Notes: generated by a model from the sequence alone, not told the origin. Numbered from the stretch's first letter, positions 31,623 through 43,723 are shown. The stretch: DNA of 64,000 nt from Bemisia tabaci (GCF_918797505.1 NC_092797.1:12785372-12849371); one strand, 5' to 3'. Made by a program: numbers and translations.

Positions 31623-32016
31623 TAGAGTACCTTAATAGGGAGAGTATGGAAAGCTCAAAAATTCGGAGGTTAGGTTTGATCAGGTCATGTAGCTCTTGGG
31701 GCCCAAAAGGGGAGCCAACCTATGAACTCTAACTATCCATTGGTACTAATTTTCACATTTCAATCATTTACACTGATCAAAAATTATAAAAGCACGTATA
31801 AAACTTTGGTTTCGCTTAAATTTTCTCAGTTTCAAAGTTTCAATCCTTAAAGATGCTTGCATTACAAACAAGCGTCGGCCACATTGAGTAATTTTCCAAA
31901 TGCATAGATGGCAGAGGCACTTTTTCAGTGATTTTCGTTTATTACGTTGTCGCCCTTTTGGGCCCCAAGAGCTACATGAATCGAGTTGTCCACACCCTCC
32001 TTATAAAGGTACTCTA
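31623..32016. mobile_element. TAGAGTACC hAT-type MITE, outer element of a nest
   Basis: A 394-bp element: TAGAGTACCTTAATAGGGAG at the left, the complement of TAGAGTACCTTTATAAGGAG at the right. Inner arms CATGTAGCTCTTGGGGCCCA pair. The left target copy GATCACAG is at 31615-31622. The matching right copy has been interrupted by the TAGAGTCCC element and is found intact at 32337-32344. Confidence 0.85.
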
Positions 32017-32019
32017 GAT

Positions 32020-32331
32020 TAGAGTCCCTTTATACTGAGAGTTAATACAACACCCCCTCATGGAGTCACAAACGGGAATAAAGATTACAAAAACTGAACG
32101 TTTTTTGTAATCTTTGATCGGCCCATTCTCAAATTCCTTTCTCCGTCCCCTCTCTCATTCCGTTTGTTCCTTGCTGAACCCGTAATTCCCTGGTCCTTTC
32201 CAAATTATAATCTTTGCAATCGGTGAAAATGTAATCTTTATTCCCGTTTGTGATACTGTGAAGGCCTAAAATACGGGAACCAATCAGAAATGGATTCATA
32301 TTGTCTTGACTCTCAGTGTAAAGGGACTCTA
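32020..32331 (-). mobile_element. TAGAGTCCC hAT-type MITE, copy b, nested
   Basis: A 312-bp copy in reverse orientation relative to those at 19972 and 50367. It lies 3 bp beyond the right end of the TAGAGTACC element. Flanks CTCTAGAT (32012-32019) and CACTAGAT (32332-32339) match at 7 of 8 bases. Confidence 0.85.
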
Positions 32332-32344
32332 CACTAGATCACAG

Positions 32345-33215
32345 TAGTAAAATACAAAATGAACATAAACATAGAAATTTTGTGAAAAAGAAAATGGATG
32401 AAAGTGAATGCGAAAAGGAGAGCTCGCAAACGAATACGCGTAAAACCGAAGGAAGGGAAACATGATTCGCCTCTTTTCTGGCCGAGCGCTGCTGGGCGAA
32501 TAATGAAGTTATCCGTCTCGTTATTCTAACCCGAGCCGCGTCCCGATAATGCCGAGATTTGAAATCACCTTAAGGATGCTACTCCAACTTTTAAAACAAC
32601 AAACTCCAAGCTCGGCAACTTTCAAACTTTTAAAAGCTCGATCCCTCTTAACGAGGGAGTAAGTTGCGCATTTTTAAAAATCCTGGCATCGATAAAGAGG
32701 GGCACTAAAGTTAGGCGCGCGCTGAATAAAAATCAGCTCATATCGGAAACACCCCGTGTCGCGACCATATCCACCCATTTGATAGTTTGGTAGGGCAAAT
32801 TGGTTGTTGATTATAATATTAAATTTAGTCAGGGAGGCAGTGTGTGTTTTGTTTGCCATGATGATTTGATTGCATTTGATACAAATTGGATAAATAATAC
32901 TTTTACCTATCCTCCCACTCATATTCGAATCCTATAATGAATTTTGACATGCGCCTATTCTAGTGTTACGTGCCCCAGTAAAAATAAGACATCAACATGA
33001 TGCTCAAGTGATCTCCAGCAGCACGAAAAGATATTACATGATTCTAATGGCATGTTGCTGTATTTTGATGCAACTCATTGCAGTTTTTTCACCTGGAAAC
33101 TCGTTTATTCGGACCCGTAAAGCCGAGGTAAAGGAACAGGAACAGACCACATCAAAACCCGGCAACTCTGTAGTTGTGATCGATGAAAAAATTTCTCGGA
33201 CTTTTAATAATCACT
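32345..33215. other. No confirmed gene; one secretory-like ORF
   Basis: The plus frame 32963-33229 contains a hydrophobic stretch MILMACCCILMQLIAVFS from 33040, and a donor-like GAG/GTAAAG at about 33126-33133. There is no strong acceptor or promoter, and the frame ends only inside the next MITE. I keep it as a weak candidate. Confidence 0.2.
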
Positions 33216-33457
33216 TGGACCGCGTTTAGCAGAGAGGAACCAAGCCACATGAGCTCTTGTCCAATTGAATGTTTCACAAGATAACGCTCGTGTGGATTTG
33301 TTGACAATTTTAAAGAATTTGCTTCTCACAGTGCAGAAAATTAAGTAAAGTTTGCAAAAAAAATCCGCACAACCGTTTTCTTGTAAAAAATTAGATTGCC
33401 CGGTTAAATTTGGCAATATCTGACATTGCTTGGTTGCCTCTTGCTTGACGCGGTCCA
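33216..33457. mobile_element. TGGACCGCGTT-family MITE, copy a
   Basis: TGGACCGCGTTTAGCAGAGA at the left and its complement ending GACGCGGTCCA at the right. The inner AACCAAGCCACAT and CGGTTGTGCGGATTT arms are shared with copies at 44773 and 62237. Confidence 0.75.
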
Positions 33458-34604
33458 TTTGAGCATCATGATGACGTTTTAGTTTCATAAGAGTAACGCA
33501 GCCCTGAACGTCCTCCTCCCCCTGCACTGTAACGCAGGCTCGGACCTCCCTCTTCTTTACAGCGTTACGTATTTTTTAATGGCAATTTTCACCTCTTTTT
33601 AGCCTTTGCCAAGGCATGAAATCCGGCAAGAGTGGAGTATAACGACCCGCGCTCATGATTGACCCGAATATTCCCGCAACTACGGGGCTCATAAATTAAC
33701 CCCTCTTGCAAAAGGCGTCATTTTTCAAGTTGACCTTTGGACGGCGGAACGCGGCCCGCACTCACAGCCAGCGTTGCCAAATTCAACGGATAATCCTCCC
33801 ATTTTATGTAGATCCCCTGAAACGAAATCGGAAAAAAGCGCCTCATCCGTCGACCTCGCGCACACTAATACCCGTTTCATTGCCCTCTGATGGTGAAACG
33901 GGCCCGGGAGATTCGCACAGCGATTATTCGCTCATTTGTTCGGGGCGACGCGGGACAAAACAGCGGACACGCTATATTTCGTTTGTGGATTTTTATGTCC
34001 CTGTTGTTTATTTTCATTTTCTATTTATGTCTTGTCTGCCGGAGACAATCCTGAAGGGAAATTTAAACCTCGGTGAAATTTCAAGTTCTGATCTGCCGTA
34101 AAAAGGAGGAACGCAGTCACTCCATTTCAGAGTTCGAATTTTTCATCAGACAAAATATGCATGTACCCAGAATACTCGATTAATCTCTGGTACCTACTCT
34201 GATTCATACACAGTTGAAAATTTCCACGTTTAAGGTTACTTTGGGTTACTTTGAGTTGTTTTTTTTTGGTCAGATCAACCGGAAGGACTTGGTGGGTCGA
34301 CCAAATTTTTGGTCAAATCGAGCGAATATAAGTAACTCTCAGACAGATGGTGTTGCGAGTTTCTACATTTTCTAGACGACATATGCAGTCCGAAATATGA
34401 TAATCGATACTATTATTTTCCGAAATTGTTAAATTTACATTTCCAAATGCAAAAACTTTCCTATCAGTGTTTAAAACAAAACAGTTGGACGATGAGGAAG
34501 AAAATAATTAGAGTACGAACGCTTTCGAGCTTTCACAAACCTTGTTAACAGTGTTCAGAATTGATCCCTTCATTTTAATATTTTTTAAAATGCATTTTTG
34601 ATTC
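33458..34604. other. GC-rich then AT-rich DNA, no gene
   Basis: 33530-34100 is GC-richer with a 131-codon frame lacking recognisable motifs. 34100-34600 is AT-rich. Nothing else is seen before the second ratchet point. Confidence 0.4.
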
Positions 34605-34640
34605 AAATTAACCTTTTGTTTTTTTCTGTTTCAGGTGAGT
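34605..34640 (+). other. Candidate recursive splice site (ratchet point) 2
   Basis: A branch-site match TTAAC (34608-34612) is followed by a pyrimidine tract at 34612-34632 (19 of 21). CAG ends at 34634 and is followed at once by GTGAGT (34635-34640). The core TGTTTCAGGTGAGT is identical to that at the 8.16-kb site, while the flanks differ. Spacing from site 1 is about 26.5 kb, in the range of Drosophila ratchet-point spacing. No open reading frame or exon-like sequence follows, as expected for a zero-nucleotide exon. Both sites are on the + strand, like the signal-peptide exon at 55.3 kb. Confidence 0.6.
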
Positions 34641-35231
34641 GATCGCAGAGAATTTTTGTCGAAATAATCCAAATCAATTGAAAACTTTTGTAAGTACGTA
34701 TGAAAAAGTTTTCCGTCAGTAACCTCTTAAATAATAACTAGCCCGCTGAGGCGCATTCGTGCACCGCGTTTCGTGGGTAAACTTTTTATCCTAAATGGGA
34801 CCCTTTGCCCCATAGCTAAACACCTGATACCGTTGTACTGATGTCCGTGGCAAATTTTTGAATAAGTTCCGATTGGTACATCGGCAATCCCCAAATTATG
34901 TAGGAAATCCACCCTTCAGTATACAGGATGCAACATTTTGGGAAGTTGGATTATCGGAAGGATTGGATATTGATCGAGCTGAATTACAGAGCCTCGGGAT
35001 CATCGAGATAAATCGCTAACTCGAAACTCTAAGGCCGCTGCACTGTTACCAGGAGCGTCTCAATCGTTTTGCATGGTCTTGAACCCCGATTAACGTATAT
35101 TCACCCATCGAGCGTTCCGTTCTTAATCCTTTTAACTCCATCCCTAATTCCTGCGCTGCCAAACTGGGTGCCTTGTGTGGCCTCGCTTACAAGATAGTAA
35201 CGTGGGTTTTCAGGCGAAATCAATGGCTAAT
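34641..35231. other. No gene seen
   Basis: No repeat ends or coding frame recognised. Confidence 0.4.
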
Positions 35232-35489
35232 CTGTCGTGATAAATAAGAACACCGTATGAGCCATCAGGTGTTGCCAGATTTCTTTCGACAAATCACGAA
35301 TTTTCAGGAGTCGCCGAATATGAATATTCCTTCACCAATTTTTCAGAGGATTTTGCTTGTAATTAGATGGAAATTCTGAAAATTCCAAGGCATAACATTC
35401 ATATAACTTCCTTCAGAAATAAAAATTGTCGAAGAAAAAAATTTGGCAACATTCGAAAGATTTTACTGCGTTTTTACTCAGCACGTCAG
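35232..35489. mobile_element. CTGCCGTGC-family MITE, diverged
   Basis: CTGTCGTGATAAATAAGAAC at the left and TACTCAGCACGTCAG at the right. Inner ACCGTATGAGC and GTTGCCAGATTTC blocks follow the family. Flanks TAAT and TAGT match at 3 of 4. Confidence 0.65.
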
Positions 35490-38335
35490 TAGTGCTGGAT
35501 ACACTGTCCCGCACAAAAAACGACGCATACGCATATGGATGTTTTGAAACATCTTCCAAAAAGATTAAGTTTCGTTAAAACATTTCAACATTGTATTCTT
35601 CGAAATTTTTTAAGGATTTTATGAAGATAATTAATTCAGATATCTGAAAATCTAAGGAAAAGTAGCATACGTTCCCTCTGAAACATGTAATTTAATTGGG
35701 AAAGAGCTTGATGCAAAAATGAGCTTTTTCGCCTCCCCAGATGTTCTCCAAACCTTTTCGATTGACAGCTCAAAATTCAAGCGCTTCTATACCCAAACTC
35801 CGGTCCAGTTTTCTTAAAAAATCCAGGCATTTAATTTTTAAGTCATCTGAAACACATTTTTCAGTTTTTGAGTCGAGGGCATTTTTTTAACTATGAATTT
35901 TCAAAAATCGCAACTTATTATCTGAACCAGAACCAGTTTTTTTTAACTTCTTCATCTTTTTCCTCTTCCAACGAGTGGCCCGTTAAGCTGGGGAACCGCA
36001 CAGTTCGGGAGTGATGAGTGATCGAAGCGATGACCAGAGGATGCGACTATTTGAACGCCGGTGTATCCTCAGGTTGCGGTCTTCTGAATTGAAGGCGCAC
36101 TGCTGGTACCAGCGCAGTTCAGCAGCGGCTCTACGCCGCTATACAGTGCCATAATCTAACGCTAAGTCTCGTGTCGAATTAAAATGAGTTGGAAATAGTT
36201 CTGAGCTTAATAAGCCGTACATTTTCTCCTATCAAAAATCCAAAGCACTCGAGAACCAATATTTTGATCGTGAAAATAGGCGTTGAACTCTTATTTTACA
36301 CTGAGTCTTATAGAGGAATTAAAATTCAACCCTCTATTTCTCGGCTCAATTTTGATGCGACTTGGTTCCTTACTGTTAAAAACTCGGTTCAATTGATAAT
36401 AAAACAACTAATCAAACACGTTGAATCGTCTTTAGAAGACAACTTATGTATGCGACCGTCGAGCAACCAAGAGAAGGCTTCGCTAATCCTCATCTGGTTT
36501 AAACTTAAGTCGCTTGGCTTGTAGTGCTCAACTGCGATCCAAGTGACTTTTTATTAGCCGCTTTTCGGTTCTTTATCACCTCCTGCCAACTCGACGTCTG
36601 TCTCCTCGCCACCCTTTCGCACCCGGTCGTAATTTCACCCGTTTTATTGCCCCTATCTCTTTCTTGATCTTCCCGCCGCATCTCGACTCAAGGACAAGGA
36701 CGAAAGCTAAATTTTACGCTGGAGTGCAAAACGTGCTCGCGCGGAAGATAACTTTATGTTTTCAAAAATGACCCATAACATATAGTAAAAATTACTGACA
36801 TTAGAATGCATCATCCGAAAATGTAGTGTTGTGTTGTTGGAATAACGATCAGCACTTACTTATGTACTTAATACCACATCGGAGGGGACATTAAGAAAAA
36901 TGATGCATATTCGTTTCGACGCTGCGGTGGTTTCAAAGTTTCGCTCCTATTTTATTTTTATTTCTCGACGAGAAACATTTTGAACGTTTAACCATTGTTT
37001 CGCTGCTCGTTTTTGCTTTAATTTCTTCACACAAGCTCCCTCCTTAAAAACCGCTACCTACCACTCAAGATCGAATGACATTATGCGAAAATGTTTACAT
37101 CGGTTGTGACCTCCTTTTTTATCGTTATTTGCCTCATTTTGACAATATGTTGACCCACTCCCTAATTTGTCTTCTCTTATAATATGTCCCAGGAGCATAC
37201 TTATCCTTCTCGTCAAAGCGGAGAGCAAATTGGTCGCACGGCGCCAAGCAGCGGTCAAACGAATGTTAGGAAAAATACTGTCATCTTACATTTGAGCAGC
37301 CGTAAAGTTTTCAAGTTCCACCAAAGACTGCTTTGGACGTTGCCGATTTTGTAGGAAAAGAAAGATATTCTCCTTCCATCCCCTCACCTCCATCATCTGT
37401 CTTTAGAGTATCTCTTTAGAGGGGGAGAGGGAGGGGGAGAGAGGGAGGGGGAGAGAGAGAGAGAGAAAGAAAGAGAGAGCGCAGGAACACCGAGTCCTGA
37501 TGGGTAGCCTCAGGATCCAGGAAAATGGCGTTGTTTATAGATGGAAGGGGCTTTGTTGCGAAGTTACGACAGTAATCACCTGTTGTGCTTGTCGGCAACC
37601 GGCCCATGATGAAAGTATATATATTGAAGATATTTTTTGGAATACCATCGACTCAAGTAGTTTCGAAAAGGAATAAGTATACCTATTATAAGTAAATTAT
37701 GGAATTCCGTTTAATTTGAACTAAAAGTTATAGCTACACTCGTTCTAGGTGGAGCATATGAATCAGGAGTTGTAGTGAAATTATCACTTTTACCGCTAGA
37801 TGGTCTGAAAGAAAGACACCTGCGAAATCTGTAACAAAAAATTTTTTAAAAAAAATCCTCACTTTTTCCAGTTGCACGTAAAAATTCGCGTTGGTTTTCG
37901 GAGCTCTTAAAAAAATTCAGATCTTACAACATCGAAGTAGAAGGCACGAACGCTCGCGCAGATCTCAAGCACTCCTCTCCTCTCCTCCGCATCAAATCTT
38001 GAGAGACAAACAAAGGATTCGGAACGAAAGAGCACTTAAACGCAATTAGAAGGGACATTAAGACAGGAGCAATTGAGAGCGGATGAAAAATATCCCGAAT
38101 GTAACACTTGATGGGGCCGATGCATTTTTGAAACGTGCCGCCGTAAGCGAGCGAGCCGCTTATTTTTTCCCTCTTAATTAGTCTTGGCCGAGTGCCTGTG
38201 TCGACTGTCGTTTTCCATGCTCAATGACATGTTTTTAATGGCCCGGATTATTTGCCGCGCCTCCCCCCCCCCTCCGCCCCCCGCAGCGGTGTTAATGCCC
38301 TCCCGTGAGTCACCGCCCCGAAAACAAAATATAAT
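35490..38335. other. No gene; minor repeats
   Basis: 36316-36392 resembles 59506-59580 (an old repeat). 36890-36985 is a fragment of the ACCACGTATC repeat. 37900-38330 is GC-richer and appears unique. No coding region is recognised. Confidence 0.4.
37411..37480 (+). repeat. GA-rich microsatellite
   Basis: An imperfect (GGGGGAGA)n/(GA)n/(GAAA)n purine tract. Confidence 0.85.
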
Positions 38336-38499
38336 CAGTGGCGTGGCGTGCTTTTGGATCTATCGATATTTCCCCATTGGAAGCTATGGTAAATAATCGA
38401 TTATCAAGGTGTTCGCTGCGAACACTCTGTTCATCGATACTTTTCCGTAGGTTTAAATGACAGATCAATCGATGTATCGCAAAGCACGCCCCGCCACTG
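38336..38499. mobile_element. Short hAT-type MITE (CAGTGG ends), copy 2
   Basis: A 164-bp element with intact left end CAGTGGCGTGGCGTGC and right end GCACGCCCCGCCACTG. Flanks AATATAAT (38328-38335) and GATATAAT (38500-38507) match at 7 of 8. Paralogue of 3161-3319. Confidence 0.85.
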
Positions 38500-38539
38500 G
38501 ATATAATGCTTGGATTCAAAGCGTGTGTGATCAAAAGTG

Positions 38540-39200
38540 TGCAGCTCTGTTTTCGTGTTTTTAACTGTATATCGACGGTGAAATTTCCAAACCACGTATC
38601 TCGTTTGCATTGTTTAAAAATCTTCGTTCTTGTTTTATTCCTTTGAAAGAAAACTAATCAAAATCTCCCTTCGAAATTTTCTTCACACGGAGAAGAAAAA
38701 TCACGGAAGTTTTCAAGAAGTAACGTTAAGTAGTTTTCTATTTGAGAAATAAAGTATGAAAGGAAGTCTGCAATGGTGCAAACCGAGATGTCGAGGTAGA
38801 CTCGATCAGCTCGGTTATAGCCAATTCGACGCGCCTTCAAGTTGGTTGGATACCTCACGCATTGCCTTGGAGTTAGTTTAGATGCGTGACCCAACCTAAC
38901 CCAACTTCCATTCTCCTCTCGTCCTCTGTCCTAGGATGCGATCGATTTTGACATGGTCGAACATGATTTTGAGCCATAAATGTTCTTATTTTGAGGTATT
39001 ATTTTACTAATGCTTAGTATTACTTTATTATAAAATGGTCCAGAACATCTGATCATTTTTGGAGACAAAAATATTTATGGGCCAAATTCCATCTGCAACC
39101 ATTTTCCATTCTCCGACTATAACAGGTCTTCGCTTCACGATATATGGAGGATAAGTATTTGTTGCTCCCTTAATACTGGATTTTAGCTCCTAAATCCTCT
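38540..39200. repeat. ~650-bp interspersed repeat, copy 2
   Basis: Same ordered blocks as 24850-25520. It includes AACCACGTATCTCG, GGAGAAGAAAAATCACGGAA, GACGCGCCTTCAAGTTGG, GCGTGACCCAACCTAACC and GGGCCAAATTCC. Confidence 0.65.
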
Positions 39201-39373
39201 TTAATCATGGCTGCAATCAGCATGCTACTTTTATGAGGTGACAACCATTTCGGTTCATGGAAATCGAGTTACGCCTTTATATCAAAAGAGTAAATCAGAG
39301 AAGAACATTGCGCCTCGACTAAAAGAGGTCAAGGTGACACTCACAGTCATTCGTGAACATGTTAAAGGCTACA

Positions 39374-39540
39374 ATAGACCACTAGACAAGACGCAAATTT
39401 ACGCATTGTGTTTCATGTCACCTCATCAAAATTTCACGTACAACGCAATTTTTGAGACGAACCTTACTGAAAGTAATTCCTAACAAAAATATTGATGGTT
39501 TTACGCTTAATTTCAATTTTCAAAGGAATTTTTTAAATTA
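39374..39540. mobile_element. ATGGACCACTAG-family element, left half only
   Basis: ATAGACCACTAGACAAGACG followed by CATCAAAATTTCACGTACAA matches the left arm of 45632-46183. It stops where a truncated CTGCCGTGC MITE begins. Confidence 0.6.
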
Positions 39541-39547
39541 TTTTCAA

Positions 39548-39737
39548 GAGAAGCCTTGAATATTTTCCCTTAAAAATTTCAGATACTTTAATTAAACTGC
39601 AAGTTAACCTCTCTGAAAAACTGGAAGAGAAATATACTTTCACGCTTTGCAGGAAACTCGCATTTTATCGCAAGGGATTTTTCCGGGGGAGGGGGGGGGG
39701 GAGCTCAAACATACAGCGTTCTTCCTTAGCACGGCAG
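39548..39737. mobile_element. CTGCCGTGC-family MITE, 5'-truncated
   Basis: The right half only: GAATATTTTCCCTTAAAAAT, GAAAAACTGGAAGAGAAATA, TTCCTTAGCACGGCAG. A G run at about 39690-39700 interrupts it. Confidence 0.6.
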
Positions 39738-39801
39738 CATTAACGACATCATCGACGGTACACGCAGATGACGTCACGAGAACATCCACTGAAGATCCAT
39801 T

Positions 39802-40054
39802 CTGCCGTGCTAAGGAAGAACGTCGTATGAGCATTCGAGAGTTGCCAAATTTCCTCCGATAATATGTTTACTTTTGAGGAAAGTTATGAATATTTTTCAT
39901 CGAAATTTTCTATTAATTCAGATCAAATTACATACAAAATTATCTGAAAAATTGACAGAATAATATTCAGAAATTTTCCTGTAAAATAACGATTTGTCAA
40001 CGGAAATTTTGCAACGCCTGAAGGTTCATACAGCGTTTTTCCTTAGCACGGCAG
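39802..40054. mobile_element. CTGCCGTGC-family MITE with 4-bp TSD (CATT)
   Basis: A 253-bp well-preserved copy, CTGCCGTGCTAAGGAAGAAC to CCTTAGCACGGCAG, with CATT at 39798-39801 and 40055-40058. Confidence 0.88.
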
Positions 40055-41653
40055 CATTCCTTCTTTCCTGTGTTATTGCTTTAACCGAAAAATTTCCATC
40101 GTAAATACGGCTCCCGGCGGGAGCTTCGATCGCATAAACTCATCGGAGTACGACTAGACCGTTCGCCATTCCTGAGCTTTGGCGATCTTCGGCGAGCTTT
40201 TATCCGCGTCGCGCTCGAAAAGCCGGCAAGAAAAACCCTGACCTTTCCCGGAAACAAAACATCGGCGACGAGCACTCGGCGTTTTATTCCGCGAGCCGCG
40301 CGCCCCGGGTCCCGTTCAAAGGCAAGGCAGACGTCAAATGTCACTCCTCTCCTTCGGCCGAAACCGTCCCGTCCCTCGGAACCGACCGGCGCAATTCTTT
40401 AAATCTCGTGAGCCCTAGTTTTCATTCCTCTCAACGAGATCCAGCGCTCATGAGTTTTCGGTCGCTTGGGCGGTTTTCCGATGGCCGGGAAGCCCGGATG
40501 CGGTGCATTACTGTCGCTTGATAAGTGCACTCCGACTCGTCGACAAGTGCGCAGCCGGGTCGGTCTAGGGGGTGGGGGTGGAGGGGGGAGAGGCAAACGG
40601 ACGTAAAACTGCGAGCCATGTTTCCGCAACTTAATTACTTTTGCAGAGAGCACTAAAACGGTGCAACGGAGGACATCTCCGTCCGCAGCCGAGAAAAAAA
40701 TGGACCGTGCCGTGGGCTCTTGGTGGTCCTAGTATCCGTAATAGAACCCTGTTTGACTTTGCAAGTTTATTATTATAATTGAACTACATTTTGCAATTTG
40801 GAACTATAATTTCTGACTCATACGTAGAAACACTTTTGTGCACAGAGGGAAATTACTGTTACGTACGTTGTATCTAAATTGATTCAGGAATTGTAGTATC
40901 TAATCGTAAAATCTAATCCGATTGGTCTTGCTTTAAGGTGGTGTGCGGCCTTTTGAAGAATGGTACGATAATCGATCGATCGATTGATGATTTATTGATT
41001 CAAGGGTATTTTTTCAGAATTTACGAACATCACATCACGATGTAGAACGTCAGGTATTCGCACAGAAAATTTGATCTAGAAATACACTTCGAAATGACTT
41101 TTTGTGTACAACGCAAGTGAATATCGCAAATATTTTTCCCTCCACACTTGAAATTTTCTAGGCTTGACTTTTTAAAGCTATTCCAAAAATGTGTCCCCAA
41201 GAATTATATGCAAAACTAGCATCATATTGCATCTCATGCGCGAGTTGTAATTTTATCCTCTTTCATTTAAGTAAGTTTTTAAAGTACTGTATGTGCGATC
41301 TCTCGTTGTATGAACCATTAAAAGTACTTCTCAGCTAGTATAGGGTAACCTAGAATGAAAGTGGGTACTTGCATTCCCGTCTTACGCGGAGAGGCGATCG
41401 ACGAATCAAAATATGGACTATCCATTTTCTAATTGGTCACGCGATTTGGAGCTGATGCGCGCCAGAACACGTCCATAGGCGAAGCATTGGATGGATTTTA
41501 GCAGATTTTAGTGGAAAATGTCTCGATAACCTATCAATATAATTTCGCCAAAACTTTAAAAAAGCGAAAGATCCATGCACCAAAATGCCGATTAAATTAA
41601 GAAAACTTTGAAAAGCTGACGAAAATTCGAGAAAATGCAGATCAACAGCAACG
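40055..41653. other. GC-rich island then AT-rich DNA, no gene
   Basis: 40080-40700 is GC-rich and apparently single-copy, with overlapping frames on the minus strand that I do not recognise. 40700-41650 is AT-rich; a CTGACTCA block near 40820 is a distant relative of the 7.15-kb repeat. Confidence 0.4.
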
Positions 41654-41928
41654 CAGGGTGTCTAGCATCAGGATTTTTTCGTTTTTCCCGATTTTATCAG
41701 GATTTAATCCCGCGGTTTCATCAGGATTTGAGGGGAAATCGGACGTAAAATTAGGACTTAAGAAAAGTCGTCCGTCCGATCGGTTTTTTTATCGAGCTTT
41801 TTTTTCTTGTAAAATTACACTTTTCTTCGCAAAAATCAGGATATGGAAAAATTATGAAATCAGAATTCAGGAGTCTAAAATCAGGAAAAATCAGGATTTC
41901 CCAAGATGAATGAAAACTAGACACCTTG
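41654..41928. mobile_element. CAGGGTGTC-family MITE
   Basis: CAGGGTGTCTAG at the left and CTAGACACCTTG at the right. The interior is rich in ATCAGGATT phrases shared with 20346-20587. No clear target duplication. Confidence 0.65.
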
Positions 41929-42559
41929 CTGAGAGGAATTCCCTATTTAAACACCCATGATTTAAAATGATCTGGACGAGTGGTTAGTCCATTTTTGGTG
42001 ATGCGAGTGTCCGCTTTGATTCTAGGTCACCCTATTCTCAGCTTGAGCACATACTGTTCTCTACTGCGTAGCAGAATGGTCTCGTATAACGCATTACTAT
42101 TGTACAAAACTGTTGCGGAGGGTCTTGAATTCGCTGAGGGCAACAACACGGGCTGTAAAAAAGATATGAAATGATAGGAAAACGAGGCAACGAAGGAGTG
42201 AGGCTCTTTGACTCTTGAGTATTGTATGAGACGACTCATTCGCGAGATTTTTTCTTCGATTATGGAGTACGAGCTCGAAAATAATCGTACAATTTCCCGG
42301 AGTCACCGGTGAAGTGGGCTCCTCCTTATCATCCCATTTTGTGTTGCGATCTGGCGATTCAAACTCAACCGCGGGGACGAGAGTTTTCGCGATAAGAAAA
42401 ATTCACCAAGTGAAAGTAGCGGAGAGCCCGGTGGGTGAATATAGTTTTTTCACGGTACCTTACTCTTTCTCGCGGCTGTGTCAGCGCAAAAGTGCCCGGC
42501 TGCCATACCTTGCAATTTTTTATCGTTTTAAAATAAACCACCGAAAAGCGTCAAATATT
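41929..42559. other. No gene seen
   Basis: Short overlapping frames without recognisable domains. Confidence 0.4.
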
Positions 42560-42860
42560 GACTGTAAAACTACCAGACCCCGCATTTCGGTTGCGGTGTT
42601 TGAAAATCTCTCCCACTTTATTTTTTTGATGGAGAACAAGTCGATATTATCACTTGAAGTTTCATAGAGTTTTCTTGAAACAGAGAAAAAAAATCACAAA
42701 AGTTTTCAAGAATGGAAGCGAAGGAGTTTTGCATACTGAATAAAATATGATAGGAAGTCTGGGAGGTCGCATACAGAGATACGCGGCTTTGGTAATTTCA
42801 CCGTCGCGTCGATGGAGAGCATCCCAAGGAAATTTCCCTCTTTGTAAATGTGCACAGAGC
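42560..42860. repeat. ACCACGTATC-family inverted repeat
   Basis: GACTGTAAAACTACCAGACC, ATGGAGAACAAGTCGATAT, AGTTTTCAAGAATGGAAG and GATACGCGGC...TTCACCGTCG lie in the same order as in the two 650-bp copies. The two ends are weakly inverted to each other. Confidence 0.5.
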
Positions 42861-43473
42861 ACGCTTAATATCGGTAGCCAAATGTCATAAGTGCGTATCT
42901 TAATGGGTCTGCTGCACGCAAGACCTTTTTATGGGGCACATTTTAAAAAAGTCATGATTAAAAAGTCCCATCTTAAAAGTCCGAGATCCACATTTCAGTA
43001 TAGCTTGCAATCTGCGTAGTAAGTAACACTCTTCTTCAAACCTGCGTCCGCGCGGGCAGATTTCCATAGCGGCCCCTGATGTCTAGGGACAATAAATAAT
43101 AACGTATATAAGTAGCTGTAGGTTTGTAATGAAATATAGGCCAAATGATCAGCAAAACAATAACAGATAAAATAAGGAAGAAACAAGTGCTTGAAATCAT
43201 ACGCGAGAAACGGTTTCAAGATCGTTTGTTTATTTATGTTGGATATTTTTATGTCTCTCCCTGGGCAGACCTATACATCGGCGACGGAAAATAACTGCCC
43301 CTAGGGGTGAGAAAGAATACAAGGTTTAAATACTGCGTTAATTGCCGGTAAAGAGTGGATTTTCGACTTTTTTTGTGTGCCTATCGTACTTTTTCTGTAA
43401 CTTTACATGAACTCGTGAGAGCCCTAACCCAAAAACACTAGGCTTGTTTCGATAACCCACCTCATTTCGTTCG
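42861..43473. other. No gene seen
   Basis: GGGTCTGCTGCACGCAAGA at about 42904 resembles the tip of the 623-bp element at 2431, but no partner arm was found. Confidence 0.35.
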
Positions 43474-43723
43474 CACTGGAAAAAAAAAGAAAGAAAGAAA
43501 AAAAAAAAACACATTGGATCTAGAGTCCAGACTCTTAGAAACATCGACAAGAAAAAATACTCTTGATTCAATCCGATTCAAGCTTAAATCAAGAACCAAG
43601 CCTCTTAATTTGAGCGGATTTTCTTTTGATTTAAGCTTAAATCTGATTGAATCAAGAGTCCTTTTTCTTGTCAATGTTTTCATGAGTCTGGACTCTAGAT
43701 CCAATGTGTTTTTTTTTCCAGTG
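43474..43723. mobile_element. CACTGG palindromic foldback MITE, copy 4 (250 bp)
   Basis: CACTGG/CCAGTG termini with CG on both sides (43472-43473 and 43724-43725). The excess over 226 bp is an expanded A/G-rich tract in the left arm (about 43479-43508). Confidence 0.88.
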
